A DNA stretch of 64,000 nucleotides, taken from assembly GCA_949358305.1 (NCBI GenBank), contig OX442317.1, forward strand, positions 12,714,186 through 12,778,185. Direction: 5' to 3'. Origin of the DNA: Strigamia acuminata (lineage: Eukaryota > Arthropoda > Chilopoda > Geophilomorpha > Linotaeniidae). The stretch's first letter is position 1; the number at the start of each line of letters is the position of its first letter. Positions 1 to 9,100 of the stretch are shown here, one piece after another. A program made the position numbers and the translations under genes. Below the pieces are notes generated by a model, which had not been told where the DNA came from, did not search any database, and saw nothing but the letters and a program-made list of their open reading frames with translations.

Positions 1-1279
1 TTCAGAGACATTGGTCTTGTGATGTTTGTGCTAAGTCAACTGTGATGTCAAATGAGATCAAAAGTTTATTCTTTCAAATCATTGCTTGGATGTTGCTAAA
101 ACTTACATTAAAGCCTTCTACTAAGGTTTAAACACTATTTCAGAACATTCAGAGACATTGGTCTTGTGATGTTTGTGCTAAGTCAACTGTGATAAGATCA
201 AAAGTCTATTCTCCAAAATCATTGCTTGGATGTTGCTAAAACTTACATTGAAGCCTTTTACTAAGGTTTAAACACTATTTCAGAACATTCAGAGACATTG
301 GTTTGTGGTGTTTGTGCTAAGTCAACTGTGATGTCAAATGAGATCAAAAGTTTATTCTTTCAAATTATTGCTTGGATGTTGCTAACACTTACATTGAAGC
401 CTTCTACTAAGGTTTAAACACTATTTCTAAACATTCAGAGACATTGGTCTTGTGGTGTTTGTGCTAAGTCAACTGTGACGTCAAATGAGATCAAAAGTTT
501 ATTCTTTCAAATTATTGCTTGGATGTTGCTAAAACTTACATTGAAGCTTTCTACTAAGGTTTAAACACTATTTCAGAACATTCAGAAACATTGGTCTTGT
601 GATGTTTGTGCTAAGTCAACTGTGATGTCAAATGGGATCAAAAGTTTATTCTTCCAAATCATTGCTTGGATGTTGCTAAAACTTACATTGAAGCCTTCTA
701 CTAAGGTTTAAACACTATTTCAGAACATTCAGAGACATTGGTCTTGTGATGTTTGTGCTAAGTCAACTGTGATGTCAAATGAGATCAAAAATTTATTCTT
801 TCAAATTATTGCTTGGATGTTGCTAACACTTACATTGAAGCCTTCTACTAAGGTTTAAACACTATTTCAGAACATTCAGAGACATTGGTCTTGTGATGTT
901 TGTGCTAAGTCAACTGTGATGTCAAATGAGATCAAAAGTTTATTCTTTCAAATCATTGCTTGGATGTTGCTAAAACTTATATTAAAGCCTTCTACTAAGG
1001 TTTAAACACTATTTCAGAACATTCAGAGACATTGGTCTTGTGATGTTTGTGCTAAGTCAACTGTGATGAGATCAAAAGTCTATTCTCCAAAATCATTGCT
1101 TGGATGTTGCTAAAACTTACATTGAAGCCTTCTACTAAGGTTTAAACACTATTTCAGAACATTCAGACACATTGGTCTTGTGGTGTTTGTGCTAAGTCAA
1201 CTGTGACGTCAAATGAGATCAAAAGTTTATTCTTTCAAATTATTGCTTGGATGTTGCTAAAACTTACATTGAAGCCTTC

Positions 1280-1866
1280 TACTAAGGTTTAAACACTATT
1301 TCAGAACATTCAGAGACATTGGTTTGTGGTGTTTGTGCTAAGTCAACTGTGATGAGATCAAAAGTCTATTCTCCCAAATCATTGCTTGGATGTTGCTAAA
1401 ACTTACATTGAAGCCGTCTACTAAGGTTTAAACACTATTTCAGAACATTTAGAGACATTGGTCTTGTGGTGTTTGTGCTAAGTCAACTGTGATGAGATCA
1501 AAAGTCTATTCTCCCAAATCATTGCTTGGATGTTGCTAAAACTTACATTAAAGCTTTTTACTAAGGTTTAAACACTATTTCAAAACATTCAGAGACATTG
1601 GTCTTGTGATGTTTGTGCTAAGTCAACTGTGATGAGATCAAAAGTCTATTCTCCTAAATCATTGCTTGGATGTTGCTAAAACTTACATTGAAGCCTTCTA
1701 CTAAGGTTTAAACACTATTTCAGAACATTCAGAGACATTGGTTTGTGGTGTTTGTGCTAAGTCAACTGTGATGTCAAATGAGATCAAAAGTTTATTCTTT
1801 CAAATTATTGCTTGGATGTTGCTAACACTTACATTGAAGTCTTCTACTAAGGTTTAAACACTATTT
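1280..1866 (+). repeat. Higher-order satellite block, copy 1 of 2 (period ~1707 bp)
   Basis: A run of monomers whose private variants (AAGCCGTCTA at 1411, then the AAGCTTTTTA and TCTCCTAAATC variants) recur in the same order at 2987-3573. Homology to the second copy fades at both ends, so the edges are approximate. This indicates segmental duplication of several monomers at once. Confidence 0.75.
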
Positions 1867-2986
1867 CTAAACATTCAGAGACATTGGTCTTGTGGTGTTT
1901 GTGCTAAGTCAACTGTGATGAGATCAAAAGTCTATTCTCCCAAATCATTGCTTGGATGTTGCTAAAACTTACATTGAAGCCTTCTACTAAGGTTTAAACA
2001 CTATTTCAGAACATTCAGAGACATTGGTTTGTGGTGTTTGTGCTAAGTCAACTGTGATGTCAAATGAGATCAAAAGTTTATTCTTTCAAATCATTGCTTG
2101 GATGTTGCTAAAACTTACATTAAAGCTTTCTACTAATTTTTAAACACTATTTCAGAACATTTAGAGACATTGGTTTGTGGTGTTTGTGCTAAGTCAACTG
2201 TGATGAGATCAAAAGTCTATTCTCCAAAATCATTGCTTGGATGTTGCTAAAACTTACATTGAAGCCTTCTACTAAGGTTTAAACACTATTTCAGAACATT
2301 CAGACATTGGTTTGTGGTGTTTGTGCTAAGTCAACTGTGATGTCAAATGAGATCAAAAGTTTATTCTTTCAAATTATTGCTTGGATGTTGCTAACACTTA
2401 CATTGAAGTCTTCTACTAAGGTTTAAACACTATTTCTAAACATTCAGAGACATTGGTCTTGTGGTGTTTGTGCTAAGTCAACTGTGATGAGATCAAAAGT
2501 CTATTCTCCCAAATCATTGCTTGGATGTTGCTAAAACTTACATTGAAGCCTTCTACTAAGGTTTAAACACTATTTCAGAACATTCAGAGACATTGGTTTG
2601 TGGTGTTTGTGCTAAGTCAACTGTGATGTCAAATGAGATCAAAAGTTTATTCTTGCAAATCATTGCTTGGATGTTGCTAAAACTTACATTAAAGCTTTCT
2701 ACTAAGGTTTAAACACTATTTCAGAACATTTAGAGACATTGGTCTTGTGATGTTTGTGCTAAGTCAACTGTGATGAGATCAAAAGTCTATTCTCCAAAAT
2801 CATTGCTTGGATGTTGCTAAAACTTACATTGAAGCCTTCTACTAAGGTTTAAACACTATTTCAGAACATTCAGATACATTGGTCTTGTGGTGTTTGTGCT
2901 AAGTCAACTGTGACGTCAAATAAGATCAAAAGTTTATTCTTTCAAATCATTGCTTGGATGTTGCTAAAACTTACATTAAAGCTTTC

Positions 2987-3573
2987 TACTAAGGTTTAAA
3001 CACTATTTCAGAACATTCAGAGACATTGGTTTGTGGTGTTTGTGCTAAGTCAACTGTGATGAGATTAAAAGTCTATTCTCCCAAATCATTGCTTGGATGT
3101 TGCTAAAACTTACATTGAAGCCGTCTACTAAGGTTTAAACACTATTTCAGAACATTTAGAGACATTGGTCTTGTGGTGTTTGTGCTAAGTCAACTGTGAT
3201 GAGATCAAAAGTCTATTCTCCCAAATCATTGCTTGGATGTTGCTAAAACTTACATTAAAGCTTTTTACTAAGGTTTAAACACTATTTCAAAACATTCAGA
3301 GACATTGGTCTTGTGATGTTTGTGCTAAGTCAACTGTGATGAGATCAAAAGTCTATTCTCCTAAATCATTGCTTGGATGTTGCTAAAACTTACATTGAAG
3401 CCTTCTACTAAGGTTTAAACACTATTTCAGAACATTCAGAGACATTGGTTTGTGGTGTTTGTGCTAAGTCAACTGTGATGTCAAATGAGATCAAAAGTTT
3501 ATTCTTTCAAATTATTGCTTGGATGTTGCTAACACTTACATTGAAGTCTTCTACTAAGGTTTAAACACTATTT
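2987..3573 (+). repeat. Higher-order satellite block, copy 2 of 2 (period ~1707 bp)
   Basis: Second copy of the multi-monomer block at 1280-1866. The marker variant AAGCCGTCTA is at 3118, 1707 bp after its first occurrence. Edges are approximate. Confidence 0.75.
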
Positions 3574-4816
3574 CAGAACATTCAGAGACATTGGTCTTGT
3601 GATGTTTGTGCTAAGTCAACTGTGATGTCAAATGAGATAAAAAGTTTATTCTTTCAAATCATTGCTTGGATGTTGCTAAAACTTACATTAAAGCTGTTGC
3701 AAGACAGCGTGGAAGAATTGTTGTGCTGAGATTGTGTCAATAAATATTACTAATTGCTTTGATTTGTTTAATTTTCCTTTAGTGTTTTATTTTTCATAAT
3801 TAATTGATATTTTTCACTTTACAGGAATTTTGACTTATTAAAATGTTTTTCACTGATTTTTATTGTCACTTTTCGATTTAATGTAGTGTTAATACTTTGC
3901 TATTATTTTATTCGTGTCTTTTTGAGTGCATTTTTGAACCTTTCTATTAATTTTCCCTGATTTTGTGTTTATTGCGTGCAGTTCTAATGTTTTCTTCATT
4001 TTCTGGCATACATTTGCGATGTTCGATACGTCATGTTTCGGTTCCTAGCGGACTTTTGCTTCCGTCTTCTAACCTTTCGTTTAGTGCTTTAAAACTCATT
4101 TGGAGTTTGTTTTATTATTATTTCTGACTATTTCGAGTCTGATCTTTCTTTCTGGATGCATTAGAACTGCCCAAATTGCTTCGATCGGTTGTTTCGATCG
4201 TTCGTTGTCGGCTGCCTTAAAAGCGTAGCCGAGAATGTTCGGTTCGATCAACATTTTCGTATTTATTAAACTTGTGTGTTTTCCTTCAGTATTTTGTGAT
4301 AAGAATTAATAATTACTCTTGTAATTTAATCACTACTTTATTCGTTATTTACTTTAAGTGCCTTTTATTCCAATTTCAAATTGTTTTGACGCTTTTGCAA
4401 TGTTCGCCGGACGCCATGTTTGATCCAACACCTTTGTTTTGTTCGCCGGTCGCCATGTTTGTCCCAAGCGACGATTACACAATGTAACCGTTATTTTTGT
4501 ATTTTATATTCTTATAATCTGCATTTACTATTTCATTTCGAAGTGTTTTCACCAGTATTCTTTGCTATTTTTTGCATTTTTATTCCGTTCGGAATTCAAA
4601 TGTTTTGATTGCATCATTTTGCTTGACGCTGATTGGCTGTCTCGATCGTCTGCTTGACGATCATTGTTTTCACTCCGTTTGCACTGTTTTACTGTTTTGA
4701 TCTTATTGTTGTGATTAGATTATTTATTCCTGGTATTCTTGTGGTCATTTTGGTATATCGCAATCTTTATTTCGTGCAGTTTTTATGTAACTACAACTTT
4801 GCTGTGATTTCGTTTC

Positions 4817-4838
4817 CTCCGTTGCTATGACAACGGAG
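4817..4838. promoter_or_regulatory. X-box-like (RFX-type) palindrome in LTR U3, copy 1
   Basis: Perfect 8-bp inverted arms CTCCGTTG and CAACGGAG flank CTATGA. The core GTTGCTATGACAAC fits the RFX X-box pattern GTNRCC-N(0-2)-RGYAAC closely. It is retained in all four BEL LTRs (also 12586-12607, 38955-38976, 46722-46743), about 105 bp before the inferred start of transcription. Binding is inferred from motif only. Confidence 0.5.
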
Positions 4839-4893
4839 TTTTTTGTGTATCTGTATTTCGCCGCTATCGGCTTGGCGCGTGCCGTAATTGGGT

Positions 4894-4969
4894 ACTGCGC
4901 ATGTGCGGTTCCTCAGGAACCAATGTAATCAGTGTATTTTATTCAGTTCTCAACCAACTTTTTAATAAA
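4894..4969 (+). promoter_or_regulatory. Inferred LTR core promoter and poly(A) signal, copy 1
   Basis: In order: an NRF1-like CTGCGCATGTGCGG; an odd palindrome GGTTCCT-C-AGGAACC (4907-4921); CCAAT (4920-4924) overlapping the palindrome end; two TCAGT initiator-like sites (4929-4933 and 4943-4948); and AATAAA (4964-4969). The order is conserved in BEL copy 2 (AATAAA at 39102-39107). A TATA-less CCAAT/initiator promoter with R starting near 4945 is the simplest reading; no transcript data support it here. Confidence 0.45.
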
Positions 4970-5028
4970 CAAGTTGTTTTTTGTTAACTCCCGTGTTTTC
5001 TATTTTCAACCTTAGTTTTCAATGTGTT

Positions 5029-5034
5029 GTGAGT
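5029..5034 (+). promoter_or_regulatory. Candidate splice donor GTGAGT in U5, copy 1
   Basis: GTGAGT lies 60 nt after AATAAA. The 10-mer around it, TTGTGAGTAG, is also in U5 of the non-coding element on the minus strand (plus-strand 29332-29337 and 36385-36390), followed there by a similar CTTT.CCTG. If joined to the acceptor at 6147-6148, the whole primer site and leader would be removed. Conserved at 39167-39172 in copy 2. Confidence 0.3.
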
Positions 5035-5278
5035 AGTTAAGCCTTTCCCTGGATTAGCCATTGATTCAGCACTCCATTGGATATTAATCATCGGTGTTCT
5101 CATCAATGCTCCATGCATTCATCAATAGTTTTCAGTGCGGATTTGTGTTCTCAGCGCGGTTTTCGTACGAATTTAACAATACGATCACTTGAGTTTAAAG
5201 AGGCGGGAAATTCAAATAGCCCCAACCCCATTCCTAGCTGTTTGGTGTTGACAGACCGCAACATCGAATACGTTCTTT

Positions 5279-5296
5279 TGGTGCACGTGACCAGGA
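5279..5296 (+). other. Primer binding site, tRNA-His-like, copy 1
   Basis: TGGTGCACGTGACCAGGA starts 15 nt after the LTR end. It matches the complement of a typical animal tRNA-His 3' end (TGGTGCCGTGACCAGGA, from general knowledge of that tRNA) except for one inserted A after TGGTGC. The same 18 bases are in copy 2 (39417-39434). The spacer is longer than the 0-few nt usual in LTR elements. Confidence 0.65.
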
Positions 5297-5311
5297 TATC
5301 GTCTGCTTTTC

Positions 5312-6148
5312 GTGAGTGTTTCCGTTACGTCAGTGATACGTTAGCTTGTTCATCTGGTTCGAGCAGCGGAATTTACGTTCGTGTGTCGTCGTCAGCAAAG
5401 CGTGTCGTCGTTCAATGTGACTACAGTCGCAACGGTGACATTTTGTGCGTCGATTACGAACATTTGAGTGCCAGCAACGATTTTCTACGGTCGCCATCTT
5501 GGATTTGGATAACACAACGCGCTGTGCTGAGAAGTCGATTCGCCCCTGGATTTATTGCTTTTCTTGTGTTTTATCATTCAGTGCATTTATTTTGGAGGTT
5601 TTGTTTGCATGAGGGTATTGTTTTGGGTATTCTTTTTGGTGTTATTGCTGTTTCATATGCTAATCTTAAGGGAAATTTAGTAAAAGTGTATTTTATTGCA
5701 AATCGTTTTAGTGTTTTCTTTAATTTTATGCATGCATCTCCATATAACTGGCCTAACCAGGGGAGATTTAGATTTTTTTGATGCTAGTTACTGGTCAGTC
5801 TCTCATTGCAAGGGCTGTCAGTTATTAAAGTTAAAATTTAATAGTGGTTTTCGTGTGAATTTCGTTCCAAACGAATCGCCGAAAATATTTCAAACTTGTG
5901 TAGGACTTTTTGAGTCACGTTTTTCATACGTGGTCAAGGTCGCTCGTGTGTTTTAGCATCCCTGATTGTTAAAACACTCGATATTCTTGTGCATTTTTCA
6001 TTTGATTTTTTGTCATTTGGGCAATTAAACGTTGAAAAAATTCTGTGTATTTTTGGGGGATAAAATAACAAATTTTATTCTTTTAAAAAATTGAAAGCGA
6101 AGTGTTTTTTGTCAAACGAGATTTTATCTTCCTTTTCGCAATTTGCAG
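5312..6148 (+). other. Candidate leader intron, copy 1
   Basis: Donor GTGAGT at 5312-5317 lies 15 nt past the primer site. It is one of the few short strings kept between the copies inside their most diverged segment (39450-39455 in copy 2). The acceptor is a textbook pyrimidine-rich stretch ending TTTGCAG at 6142-6148, 27 nt before the gag-pol ATG and identical in copy 2 (AG at 40285-40286). Splicing would remove most of the leader ORF and leave gag-pol close to the cap. Inferred from motifs only. Confidence 0.35.
5489..5508 (+). promoter_or_regulatory. YY1/Pho-like GCCATCTTGG motif shared with the non-coding element
   Basis: GGTCGCCATCTTGGATTTGG is identical over 20 bases to the sense (minus) strand of the non-coding element's LTRs at 29912-29931 and 36965-36984. 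The core GCCATCTTG resembles the YY1/Pleiohomeotic site. It marks the sharp right edge of the hypervariable block and is also at 39627-39646 in copy 2. Confidence 0.5.
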
Positions 6149-6175
6149 CCGTGAATTTGTGAGAGGAGAGAAAAC

Positions 6176-9100
6176 ATGGCAGATCCTTCCGTGCAAAACA
6201 TGATCACTCCAGAACAACTCGAGATTCTGGAGACAAAATGGGAAGCGCTACTCACTTCACTCTCCGCTTTGCTGACTGTATCGGAGCAGACCAGCGACCC
6301 GGGAGAGTTGGAGGCGCTATTATCTACAGCAAATATTCGAGAGACACGTGCTGTCAATGAACTCAATGATCTTCAAATACATTCTGAACATGGATTTTAT
6401 CTTGAAGCCATTGAAAAACTCGAAGCAGTTCAAACAAGAGTGGATCTTCTCCGCGGACGTTGGGAAGTATCGAAACGGTCCCTTCCTACACTGGGAGGAC
6501 GACTAAATATGTCAACTGCATCTGGCGGTCATACGACAATGAATGCTTCTTTCCGAAAAATCCAGAAGTTGCCAAAATTGGAGTCTGTGAAGTTTGATGG
6601 GGACATTTTGAAGTACAAGACCTTCAAAAGTAACTTTGAAACTTCAGTACATAAGGACCCAGACTTGAGCGACGTGGAGAAGCTTCAATATCTACAGACA
6701 ATGTGTGTTGGTGAAGCAGCCACTTTGATTTCCACTTTTCCCTTGATCGAGGAATCATACCATTTGGCTCGTGAAGAGTTGGAGAGAAACTACGGGGATG
6801 AGGACGCACAGCAAACTGCCCTCATCAGATCAATTAGAGAAATGAAAATTGTTACAAGTGTTTATCCAACTAAAGCGTTAAGAACAAATTTAACCAAAAT
6901 TTCTTCAACCGTCAGACTCCTCGAGCAGTTGAAAATACCCATACAAACTTCAGGTGCTTTTCTCATGCCGGATATTATCAGCAAATTTCCAACTCAAATG
7001 GCATTGCGTTTTTATCAAGTGCATGGAATTCAAAACAAGAACATTATGACACTACTTGACTTTTTCTTGAAAGAAGTAGCTATGGCGGAAAGAACTGACA
7101 ATTCTTCTCATTCTGAAAAAGTGAAGAAGGAGAAAACTGAAGTCGAAAAAGGCAAGCAAAAGGGTTCCATGACCACGTGTGCTGCGACTCAAGATTCTAA
7201 GCCGCAATCAAATGCTAAAGTGAAGTCCGGAGAGTCCAAACAAGACAACAAATCTTCCAACTCGAAGACCATCAAGTGTATTTTTTGTGAAGAAGACCAT
7301 TTGAATGGTTCATGCAAAAAGGAATTCGAAGTTAATGCGAAGATTGAAATCATCAAAAAGAATAGACTTTGCTTCAATTGTTTTAGAACTGGCCATCGCG
7401 TCGGGGACTGTAAAGTGAAGTTTTCCTGCAAACATTGTGGCGGAAGACACCACTCCACCATTTGTAGAAAATCGGATGTGAAGAATTCATCAAGCATTGT
7501 CGAGAAGCCCAAGGAGCCACAAGTGACAACACACGTCTCGTGCGCGATCTCCGCGACTCTTCAATTAATGATCTTCACTGCGAACCTCAAAACCAAAAAT
7601 GGAGGATCCCACAACATCCGAGGAATGATAGATCCAGGCAGTCACCGATCTTTCATAACAACTGAGTTAGTAGAAAGAATCAAGTTGAAAAAGTGCGGCA
7701 GCATTTCGGCCACGACACAACGCTTCAATGATTCTACTCCTGCTTCAACGGATTATGACGTTTTTAACGTTACTTTGAAAAGCAGAAATGACACACAAGA
7801 AATCAAAATGACAATGTTATCGGTCGAAAATCTACCAAGAGTACAAGGAATTTTAAACTCCACTGTAATAGAAAAGGTGAGAGGATTAAATCTTGAGTTG
7901 GCTGAAGAATTGCCTGCCAAAACATCCCAAATTGACATTTTATTAGGAGTGGATGTTTGGTGGAAAATTCTCAAAGACGGCAAGAGGAAAATCAACGAGG
8001 ATTTGGGCCTTATAAACACTTTATTTGGCTGGGTTCTCACCGGTGCAGCTGGAAACATCGATTTATTTGATGATGAAGCCGACTTAACCACGTGTTGCAA
8101 CACTTGCAACGTTGATATAAATGAGAAGTTGGACAAGCTCTGGAATTTGGAGGCAATCGGGATAGATTCGGGAGAAAAGGATTCCGACTTTATTCGAGAT
8201 CGATTCGAATCCACGACAACACGTTTGGAGGACGGAAGATATGAAGTGATGCTCCCCTTCAATGGACAGGAAAAAGAGTTAGAATCGAATTGGGAGTTGG
8301 CAATGAATCAACTCGCAAATACGCTTAAACGAATCGATGCAAATGAGGACTATAAAAAACGTTACGACGACTCAATGTGGCAGTACATCGAGGAAAATCA
8401 CGCGGAGGAAGTCCCAAAGGAGGAACGTTTTCTCAAGAAGGGGATATATAATATACCTCACCACCCCGTCATAAAAGAGGATCGAGATACTTCCAAATTT
8501 AGAGTAGTGTTTAACGCGTCTTCATCCAAAAAAGGAAAACTTTCCCTCAATGACTGTTTATTTCCGGGACCTTCCCTCAACCCTGACTTAATTCTTGTGA
8601 TTGTGAGATTTCGTCTCTATTGCATCCCGATAATAGCGGATATCAAGCAGGCATTCCTGCAGGTTATGATCAACCCGACTCAAAGAAACTTTCTACGCTT
8701 TCTGTGGGTGGCTCGTGATTATTTTAAACAGCCTTATTCGTGGCAAAATCTGTGGAACAACATTATGATCCTGAGAATGATCGTCGTGCCCTTTGGTGTT
8801 ATTTCCTCACCATTCCTCCTATGCGCAACCATTCGCAAACATGCAAAACAATTTGAGAAAACACACGCCAAAGAAGTTGATGCGCTTGATGATGGAATTT
8901 TTATGGATGACTTAACATCTGGAGGAGATTTTCCAGCCGACACGACGACACATTGCGAGAGGTTAAAAATGATTTTAGACAGCGGAAAACTTCCCCTTGT
9001 GAAGTGGGCGACTTGCAGTAAAGACGTCTTCGAGAACTTGAAAAAAGAGGGATTCCACATGCGGGGCGAGGAGTTTTCTAGTCTTGGAATCATTAAAATG

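Larger units (their letters stand above)
1..3694 (+). repeat. Satellite array, forward orientation (~140/147-bp monomers)
   Basis: Head-to-tail tandem repeat entering from outside the window. Every monomer carries blocks such as ATTGCTTGGATGTTGCTAA, CTACTAAGGTTTAAACACTA and GTGCTAAGTCAACTGTGA. Two length classes are mixed: a short form (~140 bp, CTGTGATGAGATC) and a long form (~147 bp) with seven more bases (CTGTGATGTCAAATGAGATC). A further 1-bp difference (TTGGTTTGTGG against TTGGTCTTGTGG) occurs in both. There are roughly 26 monomers and no open frames of note. The array stops within a monomer at the BEL LTR at 3695. All satellite right of that element runs in the opposite orientation. Confidence 0.97.
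3695..5263 (+). repeat. 5' LTR of BEL copy 1 (1569 bp)
   Basis: Direct repeat of 11464-13032 (offset 7769). T-rich on the sense strand, with TG...CA ends extended to TGTTGC/GCAACA. It contains a 26-bp near-duplicate (GTTCGCCGG.CGCCATGTTTG at 4401-4426 and 4440-4465), an X-box-like palindrome, a CCAAT box, an initiator-like TTCAGTT and AATAAA at 4964-4969. By inference U3 covers most of the LTR, R is short (about 4945-4985) and U5 is about 280 nt. An early AATAAA at 3739-3744, in its 3' LTR equivalent, lies only about 100 nt after the gag-pol stop. Short frames inside the LTR look like chance. Confidence 0.96.
5113..5956 (+). pseudogene. Leader ORF spanning U5, primer site and leader, frame broken in copy 1
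   Basis: The frame opens at an ATG inside U5, reads through the LTR end and the primer site, and stays open across the leader. It meets a TGA at 5779-5781 because a run of T is one base longer (seven) than in copy 2 (six); the downstream part continues in another frame to 5956. Compared with copy 2, an internal block of about 62 codons (5297-5482) is heavily diverged, yet equal in length and codon-aligned, between nearly identical flanks. Two hydrophobic stretches lie in the C-terminal half. I do not recognise the product. T-rich DNA favours such frames by chance, so coding status is uncertain. Confidence 0.3.
5264..6175 (+). other. Untranslated leader of BEL copy 1 (912 bp)
   Basis: Interval between the 5' LTR and the gag-pol ATG. 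It holds the primer site, a candidate donor, the shared YY1-like 20-mer at 5489-5508, the leader ORF, and a candidate acceptor just before the ATG. Several upstream ATGs (5022, 5106, 5113) precede gag-pol on an unspliced transcript, which would hinder scanning to 6176 unless the leader is spliced or bypassed. Confidence 0.85.

Noticed and set aside
1-3694. Satellite as a relic of an LTR, because each monomer contains TGTTGC/GCAACA
   Set aside because: A single shared hexamer is weak. No longer match to either LTR family was seen.
4272-4830. Open frames of 62-72 codons in the BEL LTRs (and 12041-12599, 38494-38968, 46261-46735)
   Set aside because: They are short, overlap one another in different frames, lie in T-rich U3 and lack recognisable motifs. 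Their recurrence only reflects LTR repetition.
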